Notes: generated by a model from the letters alone, not told the origin. Shown: positions 1 to 9,094, counted from the first letter of the stretch. The stretch is 64,000 nucleotides of DNA from Caldilineaceae bacterium (GCA_026645575.1 JAPKMW010000013.1:62001-126000); one strand, 5' to 3'. Translations and numbers: made by a program.

Positions 1-106
1 CCAAACCCTGGAACTCTTCCCGGTTGACGCCACCGAAGCACCCAAGACGCTCCCTAGCAAGTTAAAAATTGCGGTGAGTGTCAATCGGCCTACGCCGAAA
101 AAATGA
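1..106 (+). CDS. C-terminal end of an unidentified protein (cut by window edge)
   Basis: Reading from base 2, the sequence stays open for 34 codons to a TGA at 104-106, and codon use looks coding (many GCC/ACC/CCG codons). The tail is basic and proline-containing, ending VNRPTPKK. Too little is present to name a family. The gene would converge on the tyrosine autokinase gene at 205. The stop codon runs directly into an octamer repeat array. It could be chance open sequence. Confidence 0.45.
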   Translation, partial: QTLELFPVDATEAPKTLPSKLKIAVSVNRPTPKK

Positions 107-157
107 GAGATTGAGAGATTGATCATGGGTGAGCAAAATCTCAATCTCTCAATCTTT
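105..157. repeat. Octamer array/hairpin between convergent genes
   Basis: Two perfect GAGAGATT octamers start inside the TGA stop codon (the G at 105 is base 1 of unit 1). A mirrored arm (AATCTCAATCTCTCAATC) lies at about 138-157, so the transcript can form a stem of about 16 bp around a loop of roughly 16-18 nt. It probably acts as a bidirectional terminator-like structure. It is related in sequence to the arrays at 9033, 27790 and 29732. Confidence 0.7.
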
Positions 158-204
158 CTACACCAAACCCGATCAACAGTCGAAAACGAACCGCCTAGCC
201 ATCA

Positions 205-1842
205 TCAATCCGTCTCGCCATAATACCCATTGTAGCTATTCGCATAATAGTCGCCGTAGTAGGCATAGCCGCGGGCGGAACGGCTCAACTCGTTCACAAT
301 CACACCGCAGACATGGGCGTCAATCTTGTGTAGAGCCTCAACTGCGCGCGCCAGGGTGCTGCGCTGCGTGCGTTTGGCGTTGACCACCAGGACGACCTCC
401 CGCACATAGCTGGCCAGAACCGCCGCGTCGGTGACAACCAAGAGCGGCGGCGTGTCCAGAATGACCACATCGGCAGCCGTATAGAGCGCTTCAAGGAGGT
501 GACGCATCCGCTGCGAGCTTAACAATTCCGCCGGGTTTGGCGGCGTCATACCGCTGGGCAACAGGCGAAGATTGGGCACATCGACTTCATGCAGATAATG
601 CGCTGGCGGGGTGTCATCGGCCAGGAGCGCATCACTCAAACCCGGTTGGCGGTTGAGAGCAAAGAGTTTGTGTTGGGTCGGCTTGCGCATGTCGGCATCC
701 ACCAAAACTACCGAGAGGCCCAATTGCGCCATCACAATCGCCAGGTTGGCGGCGGTCACGCTTTTGCCTTCACCAGCGCTGGAGCTGGTCACAACCAGGG
801 TGCGCAACCGGCTATCAATGGTCGAAAAGCGGAGATTCGTGCGAATGCTGCGGTAGGCTTCAGCCACAGGGTGGCGCGGCTCGACAGCAGCAATCAGTTT
901 TGCGCTCAACGTACCGTTGTTACTTTGGGTGCGGATGACATCAATCGCCCCTAAAACCGTGGCGCCTAGCGTATCCTGGATTAGTTGGGGCGAACGGACA
1001 CGATCATCCAGATACTCGATGAGGGTAATGACGGTTAACATCAATGTAATGCCCACGATACTGCCCAACAAAAGGTTAGGAATGGTGTTGCCACTGATGG
1101 GCGCCTGGGGCGCTTTGGCCGGACGCACCGTCGCAATGTTATCCAGGGACTGTAGCTCGACCAGGCGCAAATTTTCAAAGCTCTGCACCAGGTTGGCGTA
1201 ACTGTTCTGTTGTTGGGCCAGCACAGTCTGTAGATCACGCAGTTGATTCTCCTGTTGCGTGCTGCGGGGCGCACCCATCCGGTCAATATTGCCCTGTGTG
1301 ACCTCGATCTGCGCTTTGATCGCGTCAATCTGGGTAGTGAGGTTGCGGCGCGATTCGGCAAAGCGTTCGGTGCGCACGTTGCTGATCTCGTCACGTAGCA
1401 CCCGTGGCAGAATATTCGCCGCCGCCACCAAATAGTCGGGGTGATAGCCCTCCACATAGACGCGGAAAAGCTGGGTATTGCGAATCGATTCGACCCGCAT
1501 GGCGGTGATGGTATCGGCCAATTGCTGGGGATCGACCGCCAGGGCTTGCGCCACCTTTTCCAACATCAACCCTTGATTGATCAATTCCAGATAGGTGCCG
1601 GTGCGCTCCGGCAGGGCAAACTCTGTATTGTACAGGGGGCGCGTCTCTTCGATCAAGAGTAAGATTTCCGTCTGGTAGATGGGCAAGGATTGAATGCTGG
1701 CGGCATAGCCCAGGCCGGCGCCCACCAACGCGCCCAGCAGCAGAAGCCAGGCCCAATAGCGCAAAATCCGCAAAATGGTGCGTAGATCAATGCCAGCAGG
1801 GGCTTCTGGTGATGGGGTTGGCGTAGGAGCAAAATTTGTCAT
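205..1842 (-). CDS. Polysaccharide co-polymerase / bacterial tyrosine autokinase (Wzc/CpsD type)
   Basis: 545 aa. An N-terminal Wzz-like chain-length domain has membrane segments near residues 29-48 and 254-273, with a coiled-coil-prone extracellular region between them. A cytoplasmic BY-kinase domain follows: Walker A at about 352-362 (TSSSAGEGKS), Walker A' at about 377-387 (VVLVDADMRKP) and Walker B at about 459-464 (VILDTP). The last 20 residues hold a cluster of eight tyrosines, the usual autophosphorylation tail. Proteins of this family set the chain length of exported polysaccharide and couple it to phosphorylation. It is the last gene of the exopolysaccharide operon, 6 nt after the adaptor gene. 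Wzz and kinase parts are fused as in proteobacterial Wzc, rather than split as in Firmicutes. Confidence 0.93.
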   Translation of the reverse strand: MTNFAPTPTPSPEAPAGIDLRTILRILRYWAWLLLLGALVGAGLGYAASIQSLPIYQTEILLLIEETRPLYNTEFALPERTGTYLELINQGLMLEKVAQALAVDPQQLADTITAMRVESIRNTQLFRVYVEGYHPDYLVAAANILPRVLRDEISNVRTERFAESRRNLTTQIDAIKAQIEVTQGNIDRMGAPRSTQQENQLRDLQTVLAQQQNSYANLVQSFENLRLVELQSLDNIATVRPAKAPQAPISGNTIPNLLLGSIVGITLMLTVITLIEYLDDRVRSPQLIQDTLGATVLGAIDVIRTQSNNGTLSAKLIAAVEPRHPVAEAYRSIRTNLRFSTIDSRLRTLVVTSSSAGEGKSVTAANLAIVMAQLGLSVVLVDADMRKPTQHKLFALNRQPGLSDALLADDTPPAHYLHEVDVPNLRLLPSGMTPPNPAELLSSQRMRHLLEALYTAADVVILDTPPLLVVTDAAVLASYVREVVLVVNAKRTQRSTLARAVEALHKIDAHVCGVIVNELSRSARGYAYYGDYYANSYNGYYGETD

Positions 1843-1848
1843 AGCTGA

Positions 1849-3057
1849 TTATTTCCGAACCACGATTTCATTTTCCACAAGACCGGCGACAATTTCAACG
1901 CGATCCGCCGTACGCAGACCCACGCCAACCAGCACATTGCGTTCGGTTTCGCCGTTGCGCACAAACGCATAAAATTGACCGCCCACTTCTCGCAGCGCCT
2001 GAGGCGGCAGCCAAAGGACATTGTGCCGGCGTTGGATTTCCGCAGAGACAGTGACAGCGCCGCCCACCCGTAGTTTGGTTTGCTCGCCATCGGCCACGGT
2101 GATATGAACCAACGTGTCGCCGCCGTTACCATAGGGAAAGGGAAGCTGTTGAATGATGCCTGCCAACACCACCCCTGGCCGGTAGCCCAGGCTCACCGAC
2201 ACCGGCAGCGTTTCCGTCAGCAAGGCCAGTTCGCTGTCCGGCAGCGTGGCTTCGACCGTCAGCGAAGAAGGATCAGCCAGACGCAGCACAGGGTCATAGG
2301 CTTTGACCGGGAGCCGCTGGAGATCTTCAACCGGCAAAATGAAATAGACATTGCCCGCAAAGGGCGCCACCAGACGGCTTTGGTCGATCTGTTTCTGTAG
2401 ACGCTGCACTTTGACTTCGGCAGCGACCAACTCTTTTTGCTGTTCTAACGCTTCACTGCGGTCGAGTCGCTTCAGATCAAGTTGGGCCGAGGTCAGCGCC
2501 TGTTCGGCCTTGGCCAGCTCCTCCGGGGGAACTGCCCCCGGTTTATCCAACTCTTTCGCCAGCAGTGAAGCCAGCGTCAATTCCGCAATTTTGATGGCTT
2601 GCTCGGCAAGTTGGATGGCATAGGTGCGCTCTTCGGCAGCAATGAGATGGTTTTGGTGCACGATTTCCAGATCCCATTCGGCTTCGGTCAGTTGGATTTG
2701 GAGGTCGTCAATGTCCAGTTCGGCCAGCACAGTATCGGCGCGCACAAGGTCGCCATTTTGCACATGGATCGTCTGAACGCGCCCATCCTGTTCAAAAAAG
2801 AGTTCAGCCTGACGGCGCAGATTGATGGTTCCGGGGAATTGTACGCTCGCCACCACATCACCCCGTTGCACGGTATATGTCTCAAAGCCGGTCAACAGCC
2901 CGTCGCCAGGGGCGAGCGGCGCCGGGGTAGGCGGCAAAGGGTTGCCAAAGCGACAACCGGCAACCAGCAAGAGCAGCATGATCCCGACGACCGCCTGGCT
3001 ACGCCCCTTTTGCCTAAGTTCTATTACTAATGAAACGAGTCTAGATTCTGGACGCAT
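1849..3057 (-). CDS. HlyD/RND-type membrane-fusion adaptor, predicted lipoprotein
   Basis: 402 aa. A basic N-terminus precedes a hydrophobic run ending in a lipobox (LLVAGC, Cys35), so lipid anchoring is likely. Next come a biotinyl-lipoyl half (VQTIHVQNGDLVRADTVLAELD), a long helical hairpin rich in Glu, Gln and Leu (residues ~115-220), and beta-barrel and C-terminal parts (RVEIVAGLVENEIVVRK). This is the domain order of periplasmic adaptor subunits. No partner ABC or RND pump is adjacent. It lies between the ligase-like gene (17-nt overlap) and the tyrosine kinase, which suggests a role in moving polysaccharide through the envelope. A shorter start at Met27 would also keep the lipobox. Confidence 0.82.
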   Translation of the reverse strand: MRPESRLVSLVIELRQKGRSQAVVGIMLLLLVAGCRFGNPLPPTPAPLAPGDGLLTGFETYTVQRGDVVASVQFPGTINLRRQAELFFEQDGRVQTIHVQNGDLVRADTVLAELDIDDLQIQLTEAEWDLEIVHQNHLIAAEERTYAIQLAEQAIKIAELTLASLLAKELDKPGAVPPEELAKAEQALTSAQLDLKRLDRSEALEQQKELVAAEVKVQRLQKQIDQSRLVAPFAGNVYFILPVEDLQRLPVKAYDPVLRLADPSSLTVEATLPDSELALLTETLPVSVSLGYRPGVVLAGIIQQLPFPYGNGGDTLVHITVADGEQTKLRVGGAVTVSAEIQRRHNVLWLPPQALREVGGQFYAFVRNGETERNVLVGVGLRTADRVEIVAGLVENEIVVRK

Positions 3058-4576
3058 TCGGCTTTTCTGTTTCTCCTACAATCAAGGCGAGGGCAAATAA
3101 AGACCAGGGGATCACGGTTAGCTTGGTGCCCCACAGCGCATTGTCAAAACAGCCTACGACTAGCATGGCCACCAGCGCGCTACTGACGCCGATGGCGACA
3201 CTCTGGGCAGCAAGCGCTTGACGACCGGCTGGCGGTTGATGCAGTCGGCGCAGCAACTTGCTAAAGAGCGAAGCCAAAAACCCCAAGTAGGCCAGCAAAC
3301 CTGGCAGCCCCAAATCGAGCGCCAGTTGCAAAAAGAGATGATGGGCATGGGGCGGCGCAATCCGCCCCTGGATCAGGGGCAGCGTGGGGAAGGCCGCCGT
3401 AAAGACCGCTTCATAGTTACCCAGTCCTAGGCCCGTCAACGGGTTGCTCCCGACCAGTTCGAGGGATAGCCGCCAAATGTCCATGCGCCGAGTCAGGCTG
3501 GTTTGGGTGCTTTGTTGCAATTCGGGCGTCAGCCAAGTGCTGACAATGCCCGCGCGCCAGAGGAGCGCGAGCGCAGCCAGCAGACCTGCAACGAGCAATA
3601 GCGCCAGTATAGATCGTCGCCGCGTAACAACTAAGCCACCCCCGCCTAACCTCCCCCTGGTAAGGGGAGGAACTGCCGAGCGGATAACAGTTCCCTCCCT
3701 TCTCAGGGGAGGAACAGCCGCGCGGGCAACGGTTCCCTCCCTTCTCAGGGGAGGGGTAGGGAGGGGTGAGTCGTTACGCCAACGCGACCCCTTACCGTCG
3801 CTCTCGGTTGCGGTTGTCGTTGGACTGGCGAGCAACCACCAGAAGAGCAGCAACCCAGCCACGCCCAACGCCAGCCAACCGCTGCGGCTCTGGCTCAAGA
3901 GCAAGCCATTGCCCATGAGCAAGAGTGGCGCCCAGAGGAGCAGCGGTAGCCAACGCCAGCGCGCCCACGTCCCATGGAGCGCCAGCGCCAACCCCAGCGG
4001 CAGGATCAAGGCTAAGGCGGCGCCTAAAATGTTCGGGTTGATCGTCTCCCCCACCAGCGTCGGATCGACCAGGCTGAACTCTTCGGTCTGGTAGGCATCT
4101 AACATCTTGTCTGGGTTGACCGAAAAGGCTTCCGGCCCCAGCAGCGCCAACCCGCCCCCTAGCGTGATCAACAAAAGCGCCAGCCACACTGGATGTTTAC
4201 GCAAAGGCGGCCAGTGGATCAAGGCGACAAAACCGACCAATGCCAGATAGAGATAGCCCGCAATCTCCCAGGAGAGGCTGCTATTGGTGGAACGCCAGAT
4301 CGTGACGGGGAGCCAGAGCAGGAGAAAGCCCAGGAACCAACCGGCAGCGCCCGCCGGCAACAACGCCTCTTCTGCTTTGAGCCGCAACGGCCAAAAGAGA
4401 AAGAGCGCCACGACCAAGAGCGGACGTAGCGCCGGCTCCCAGAAATACTCAGTAAACAGCAAGGACGGCACCAGCCCCAGTAGCCAGAAGGGTTCCAGCC
4501 ACAACAGGCGGTGGAGCCAGGAACGGGTGTGTTGGCGTGTCCGCCGTCGTGATATTGCTTCTGTCATCATCCTCAT
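3041..4576 (-). CDS. O-antigen ligase / Wzy-type polymerase family membrane protein
   Basis: About 511 aa and very hydrophobic, with around 10-12 predicted membrane segments. The Wzy_C-type signature is present: a GLGLGNYEAVF segment followed by HAHHLFLQLALDLGLPGLL. Such proteins join or polymerise lipid-linked glycans on the outer face of the membrane. Residues about 262-318 are anomalous: a proline/arginine-rich stretch (PPLRREGTV repeated) encoded by an in-frame 42-bp DNA repeat (see 3643-3768). TTG at 4579 is possible, but ATG at 4576 is preferred. It overlaps the downstream adaptor gene by 17 nt. Confidence 0.85.
   Translation of the reverse strand: MRMMTEAISRRRTRQHTRSWLHRLLWLEPFWLLGLVPSLLFTEYFWEPALRPLLVVALFLFWPLRLKAEEALLPAGAAGWFLGFLLLWLPVTIWRSTNSSLSWEIAGYLYLALVGFVALIHWPPLRKHPVWLALLLITLGGGLALLGPEAFSVNPDKMLDAYQTEEFSLVDPTLVGETINPNILGAALALILPLGLALALHGTWARWRWLPLLLWAPLLLMGNGLLLSQSRSGWLALGVAGLLLFWWLLASPTTTATESDGKGSRWRNDSPLPTPPLRREGTVARAAVPPLRREGTVIRSAVPPLTRGRLGGGGLVVTRRRSILALLLVAGLLAALALLWRAGIVSTWLTPELQQSTQTSLTRRMDIWRLSLELVGSNPLTGLGLGNYEAVFTAAFPTLPLIQGRIAPPHAHHLFLQLALDLGLPGLLAYLGFLASLFSKLLRRLHQPPAGRQALAAQSVAIGVSSALVAMLVVGCFDNALWGTKLTVIPWSLFALALIVGETEKPNASRI
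3643..3768. repeat. In-frame 42-bp tandem repeat inside the ligase gene
   Basis: Two 42-bp units (3666-3707 and 3708-3749) are flanked by partial copies. Each holds GGAGGAAC and GTTCCCTCC arms that can pair. Since 42 bp is 14 codons, the reading frame is kept and the host protein gains repeated PPLRREGTV peptides in a soluble loop between membrane helices. Unit sequence and placement resemble dispersed palindromic repeats more than ancestral coding sequence. Confidence 0.85.
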
Positions 4577-4586
4577 CAATTTTGCA

Positions 4587-4643
4587 CCTAAACTCAGCCG
4601 TCCCTACGGGACGAAAGACTGCGTGACCTCACGACTACGCGAC
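4587..4643. repeat. Degenerate octamers plus dispersed GTCCCTACGGGAC repeat after a stop codon
   Basis: On the minus strand the TAG of the upstream gene is followed at once by four 8-nt units each beginning GTC (GTCGCGTA, GTCGTGAG, GTCACGCA, GTCTTTCG). Then comes a 13-bp palindromic core, GTCCCGTAGGGAC. The block 4587-4616 recurs almost unchanged at 43409-43438 (CCTAAACTCA, then the core, then GAAA), so it is a dispersed repeat. It probably forms a hairpin between two operon genes. Confidence 0.65.
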
Positions 4644-6422
4644 CTATCGTCCTGTTACATACAAACAGACCAAACAAACCCGCTCTTTCGTCTTGGGATC
4701 GCCGTCATCCGCCGGCTCGGCGATGGGTAGGTAGGGGTTGGCATACTTGATCCAGACGGGATCACGCGCCGTAAAGCCAAAGTCGGTGAACTGGCGTTGG
4801 TTGCCGCCATCGGCGTCCATGACCCAAAGTTGCTCTTCGCCGGTGCGGTTGGAGGAAAAGACAAGGGTGTTGCCATCCGGCGACCAACTGGGATGGTGAT
4901 CCCAGGCCCACTCATTTCTGGTGTATTGCAACGCCGGCCAGACGCCCCGCTCCACGACCCAAATCTCATCGTTGCGGCTCTCACTGGAGACCAGGGCAAC
5001 GCGGTTGGCGGTGGGTGACCAGGCCGGTTGCCAGGCAACGCCCGCGCCAAAGGCAGTCAGTGGTTTACGCGTCTGATAGACAAAATCTTCAATCTGGATC
5101 TGGATACGCTGGTCGTTCGGGTCGCGTTGGGCAAAGACGCGAGCCGAGCCGTCGGCGCTATAGCTGTCCCGTTCGACGGCGATGTAGTACGCCCACGAAT
5201 CGGTCAGGCGCGCCAGGCCGCTGCCATCGGGATTGATGGCATAAAAGCGCACATAGGAATTCGGTTGATCACGGTTGAATTCGCCGACAAAGAGAATTTT
5301 GCCCACCAGTTCTGCCGGGAAGGGGGCCTTGGGCGGCGAAAAAATAACATCGTCGCCCAATAACGTCGGATCTTCCACCGGGATCAAGACGGGGGTCGGT
5401 GTGGCGACGGCGATCACAGCATAGGGCGGGGGCGTGCCGGTCAGCACGGCAATGGCCTGGCCGATGTTGCGCTGCATTTCAGCGGTGGCGGCATTGGCTG
5501 GGGTTGGCGTATGCGTTACCAACACGGGTGTCACCACCAGCCAGTTCGGCGGCAGCCGGGTAGCTGTGCCGTTGACCAGCGCTTGCTGCGTCGCCGCCAC
5601 CATCGTCTTCGCCGCCGCCACCAGACTGGTCGGCGTCGGCGTAGCAGTGACAACGGTGATGATCGCCGTTACCCGGTAGGGATCGGGCGTGCCGGTGGTA
5701 GCGGCCAACGCCGTGGCCCAGGCCGCGATAAATTCCGCCGTGGCTATGTTAGCTGGCGTTGGCGTGGCAAAGAGGTAAACCGGCGTCACCACCAGCCAGT
5801 TGTCCGGTATGGGCGTCCAGGTGCCGGTCAAGGTGGCGGCGGCGGTGACTTGGGCAGCAATGGTGGCGGCCTGAAAAAGATCGTTGGGCGTCGGCGTGGC
5901 CGTAACTACAATCGGCGTGAAGGTCGGCGTCAGGGTGGTAAAGGCAAGGGCGGGCCGATCAACGCTGGTCAAGACAGCGGCGACGGTGGCTTCGGCGGCG
6001 CGCTGTACGAGGGTAGCGGTGGCGTCGGGCGGATTGCCGGGCGGCAGAAAGGTGCTTAGGGGCGTTGGTGTGGCGGTGGCGGTCGGCGTGGCGGTCATGG
6101 TCAAGCGCGCCGCAATGGTGGCTTCCTGCGCAGCGGTGGCAGTGGCAAAGACATCGGCTGGGGTCAAGGTCGATGAAATCACTTGCGTTGCCTGGCTATT
6201 GGCGTCGGACGCCGAGCGCGTTGCGGCTTCAGCCGGCGACATGACTGTAATCGCGGCCTTCCCACCAGCCGGTAAAGCGAACCAGCGCAGCAAGACCGCC
6301 CCGTTTACAGGGGCGTACAAGCGCGGCAGGTGTATGATCGTGAGCAGGAGCATCGGCAGGACAAACGGGAGAAGCCGCAACACCAACCGACCAATGCGCC
6401 GTCGTGACATGCGCTCACCCAT
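4644..6422 (-). CDS. Membrane-anchored TolB/PD40 beta-propeller protein with TPTP-rich repeats
   Basis: 592 aa. A basic N-terminus and one membrane helix (residues ~13-35) are followed by about 300 residues of Ala/Thr/Pro-rich repeats. Each alternates a helical stretch (for example ATAEFIAAWATALAATTGT) with NWLVVTPV and TATPTP segments, at a period of roughly 65-75 residues. The C-terminal part holds PD40/TolB-like propeller blades (AWQPAWSPTANRVALVSS, HHPSWSPDGNTLVFSSNR, EEQLWVMDADGGN). It is probably an extracytoplasmic sensor or scaffold on an extended stalk; no catalytic residues are seen. It overlaps the upstream glycosyltransferase by 8 nt. A second possible ATG lies 4 codons downstream. 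Confidence 0.75.
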   Translation of the reverse strand: MGERMSRRRIGRLVLRLLPFVLPMLLLTIIHLPRLYAPVNGAVLLRWFALPAGGKAAITVMSPAEAATRSASDANSQATQVISSTLTPADVFATATAAQEATIAARLTMTATPTATATPTPLSTFLPPGNPPDATATLVQRAAEATVAAVLTSVDRPALAFTTLTPTFTPIVVTATPTPNDLFQAATIAAQVTAAATLTGTWTPIPDNWLVVTPVYLFATPTPANIATAEFIAAWATALAATTGTPDPYRVTAIITVVTATPTPTSLVAAAKTMVAATQQALVNGTATRLPPNWLVVTPVLVTHTPTPANAATAEMQRNIGQAIAVLTGTPPPYAVIAVATPTPVLIPVEDPTLLGDDVIFSPPKAPFPAELVGKILFVGEFNRDQPNSYVRFYAINPDGSGLARLTDSWAYYIAVERDSYSADGSARVFAQRDPNDQRIQIQIEDFVYQTRKPLTAFGAGVAWQPAWSPTANRVALVSSESRNDEIWVVERGVWPALQYTRNEWAWDHHPSWSPDGNTLVFSSNRTGEEQLWVMDADGGNQRQFTDFGFTARDPVWIKYANPYLPIAEPADDGDPKTKERVCLVCLYVTGR

Positions 6423-7716
6423 GCGGCGTCACCTGTTTCAACGTGGGCGGCGGCAGTAGGGGTACAGCTTGCATCATCGGCACCCCAAAGTGCTGGCGTA
6501 GGAAGAGGTCATAGCGCGCCAGGGCGATGTCGAGCCGATAATTTTGTTGAAAGGCTTGATAGGCATTCGCCCCCATCTCTTCCAGCGTAGCGGGCGCGGT
6601 TAGTAAGTGACGGATCGTCTGGGCAATGGTCTCCCCAGTGGCATCGGTAAGCACTAGTCCGCTCTCCGTTTCGCTTACCAGTTGGCCGATCTCACTTTCC
6701 GGTTCCATCAGGGCCAGGATCGGGCGGGCGCAGGCTAGGAGACCATAGGTTTTGCTGGGAACGGAGACGCCGCGGCAATTCTTTTCCAGACAAACCACCC
6801 CTAGATCCGCGGCAGAAAGCACCTGCGCCATTGTCTCATAGGGTTGGTAAGGGAGAAATTGTACGTTGGTCAACCCCAGTTCTTGCGTCAGACTTTCAAG
6901 CTTTGCCCGTTTGGCCCCCTCGCCAATCAATTGAAAGAGAACCGGCGTATCTTGGAGCAGATGGGCGGCGGCAATGAGCGGCTCCAGGTTGTGGACGCGC
7001 CCCATACGCCCGGAATATTGGACAACAAAGCGGTCGGCCAATTGATGTTGTTGAACAAAGGCATTCTCGGCTTTGGGAACAGGGTAGACGGTTGTCAAAT
7101 CCGCCCAATGGGGGATCAGGGTCATAGGGACGGAGGTACGGCGGCGCAACTTGCTCCGCACCAATCCGGCCATATCGCGCCCGATGACTACCAGCCCAGC
7201 CGACTGGTTGAAAATGAGACGGGTCAACCGCTCCCAGCCCCAGGTGATGGGCGAACGTTGCCCCAACATCCCCAGCCGGACCGCCACATCCGGGTAGACA
7301 TCGTGAATGATGGTGAGGTAGGGCAAGCCCAGCAGCCACTTGGCGAGCCAGGCCACGAGGCCCAGGAAGGGAGGATTCGTCGTGTTGATCACCCCCAGCA
7401 ACGCCTTGCGATCCCGCAGGAGATACCAAGCAATTGCCAACAGAAAGGTTGCGGCGTTGATGAGCCGCCGCAGCGGCGACAAACGCGCGGTACTAAGGGT
7501 AGGGACGCGGACGATCTCTACGCCTTCATATTCGAGATAACGCGGGGTGTCTTCGTTGTTGACACCGCCGGGTAGATAGAGCGGTTGCGCACAATAGACA
7601 CGCACCGCCCACCCCCGTTGCACCAGTCCAGTGGCAATGTTGGTCATAAAGAGACCGGTTGAGAGCATTTCCGGGTAAAAGTGTTGACAAATCAAAGCCA
7701 GACGTTTTTGCTGCAT
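6415..7716 (-). CDS. Glycosyltransferase family 4 (WcaI-like)
   Basis: 433 aa GT-B fold protein. The N-terminal acceptor half begins LALICQHFYPEMLSTG, typical of WcaI-type transferases, and contains a hydrophobic stretch (LPYLTIIHDVYPDVAVRLG). The C-terminal donor half has FVVQYSGRMGRVHNLEPLIAA and the E-x7-E region (GVSVPSKTYGLLACARPILALMEPESE). Proteins of this type add hexose or fucose residues to lipid-linked repeat units at the cytoplasmic membrane. ATG start with AGGAGA about 13 nt upstream. It overlaps the next gene by 8 nt, so translation is probably coupled. Confidence 0.88.
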   Translation of the reverse strand: MQQKRLALICQHFYPEMLSTGLFMTNIATGLVQRGWAVRVYCAQPLYLPGGVNNEDTPRYLEYEGVEIVRVPTLSTARLSPLRRLINAATFLLAIAWYLLRDRKALLGVINTTNPPFLGLVAWLAKWLLGLPYLTIIHDVYPDVAVRLGMLGQRSPITWGWERLTRLIFNQSAGLVVIGRDMAGLVRSKLRRRTSVPMTLIPHWADLTTVYPVPKAENAFVQQHQLADRFVVQYSGRMGRVHNLEPLIAAAHLLQDTPVLFQLIGEGAKRAKLESLTQELGLTNVQFLPYQPYETMAQVLSAADLGVVCLEKNCRGVSVPSKTYGLLACARPILALMEPESEIGQLVSETESGLVLTDATGETIAQTIRHLLTAPATLEEMGANAYQAFQQNYRLDIALARYDLFLRQHFGVPMMQAVPLLPPPTLKQVTPHG

Positions 7717-7809
7717 AAAGACAAAAGATCTCCTTATAGGATAATTGTACGAACAAAGTGAATTAAAAATTTATGTGACGCTCAGAAACAGCTATGTGCA
7801 TTTACTTGC

Positions 7810-9015
7810 TTACAAAGCATGAACCCCATGGTCGCCGACAATCAGCGGAATCAACCGCTCCAGATGTTTTTCGCTGGTGAAATGGGTCAGGAAATGGCTG
7901 CGCGCATTGCGGCTTAGTTTGCGGTAGAGAGGTGGGTTACGCCACAGATGCTCAATGGCATCGGCAATCGCTTGCGGTTCGGCCTGGGTTAGAAAGCCGT
8001 TGTACCCATCGCGTACCTGATCGGGGATTGCGCCTTGCCGCGTGGCAATGACCGGGGTGCTCATGGCGAGCGCCTCAATGATGCTCAACGGCTGTCCCTC
8101 CCACGGATAGGTTGTCGGCAAGAGCAAGAGGTGCGCCTTGGCCAAGAGCTGTTGTTTGGCGGCGCCGGTCACCAGGCCATGATAGGTAACCACCTTCCCT
8201 AAATCCCAGTGTTGGATCAACTGTAAAAAGGCTTGTTGCGCCTCAGTCACGGTTCCAGCTTGGTCACTAACGGTTTGCACAAAGTCGCCACAAAAGTCGC
8301 AATGCAGGGGCAGGTTGCGTTCCTGGTACAAAATGCGACAGGCTGCCAACACTTTCAAATATCCTTTCGACTCCAGCATATTGGACAAGAAGAGCAGGCG
8401 CAAGGGGCCGCCGCCGGGCAGTGTCTTGGTGCGCGCAGCCTCACTTTGCACGCCCAGAGTCAAACCATTGGGTACAACCTGTACTTTCTGAGTATAGCCA
8501 GGCACAAAGGCAAAATGGTCGCGCAGTGACTCGCCCAGCACAATGATGGTGTCGGCTTGAGCTAAGGTTCGGGCAATGATCCCTTGCAGCCACCGGGGTT
8601 GCGTCTGATAGAATGGTTGATACCCGGCGCCGTGCAAATGCAAAACCAACCGCCGACGACAGAGGCGGGCCGGCCAGATCATCAATGCATCGCGCAGAAA
8701 ACCGACCCGTGAACTGGCAATGGTTATATAGACATTGGGGATGCGGAGGAGTTGGGCGTAGAAGATCAAGAGTAAACGGAGGGCAATCCAGGCGCGCACA
8801 CGGGTAAAGCGCCCAACCTGATTGGCATCCCACAATGTCCCCAGATCAACCAGCCGGTAGGGAATGTGGCGGCGTTGCAACCCGGCCAAGAGCAATTCAA
8901 AAGCCAACGAAAGCCCTGTCACTGCAAATTGTTGACGAAAACCAACCAGCAAGCAGGCGGCGGCTGGTTGCGTCTGTCTATACGTATTGGTTGTATTGCG
9001 TAGGCGATAAATCAT
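7810..9015 (-). CDS. Glycosyltransferase family 4
   Basis: 401 aa. The ATG at 9015 is chosen because AAAGGT lies a few nt upstream and homologous-looking sequence begins there; the frame is open further upstream (to 9468) but reads through the neighbouring gene. GT-B signatures: VVPNGLTLGV and PLRLLFLSNMLESKGYLKVLAA for the donor domain, and PTTYPWEGQPLSIIEALAMSTPVIAT, the conserved EALA nucleotide-sugar region. It belongs to the exopolysaccharide operon. An octamer hairpin (9033-9088) separates it from the upstream transferase. Confidence 0.87.
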   Translation of the reverse strand: MIYRLRNTTNTYRQTQPAAACLLVGFRQQFAVTGLSLAFELLLAGLQRRHIPYRLVDLGTLWDANQVGRFTRVRAWIALRLLLIFYAQLLRIPNVYITIASSRVGFLRDALMIWPARLCRRRLVLHLHGAGYQPFYQTQPRWLQGIIARTLAQADTIIVLGESLRDHFAFVPGYTQKVQVVPNGLTLGVQSEAARTKTLPGGGPLRLLFLSNMLESKGYLKVLAACRILYQERNLPLHCDFCGDFVQTVSDQAGTVTEAQQAFLQLIQHWDLGKVVTYHGLVTGAAKQQLLAKAHLLLLPTTYPWEGQPLSIIEALAMSTPVIATRQGAIPDQVRDGYNGFLTQAEPQAIADAIEHLWRNPPLYRKLSRNARSHFLTHFTSEKHLERLIPLIVGDHGVHAL

Positions 9016-9032
9016 CAAATTACCTTTCTTTC

Positions 9033-9088
9033 GAGAGAGTAAGAGATTGAGAGATTGAGTATCTGAATCTCTTACTCTCTCAATCTCC
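9033..9088. repeat. Octamer array/hairpin between two glycosyltransferase genes
   Basis: On the minus strand, 7 nt after the upstream TGA, units GAGATTGA, GAGAGTAA, GAGATTCA and GATACTCA follow in 8-nt register. A mirrored arm contains the exact 16-mer GAGAGAGTAAGAGATT. The hairpin spans most of the 79-nt gap. It is the same unit family as 27790-27880. Confidence 0.75.
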
Positions 9089-9094
9089 TGGTTG

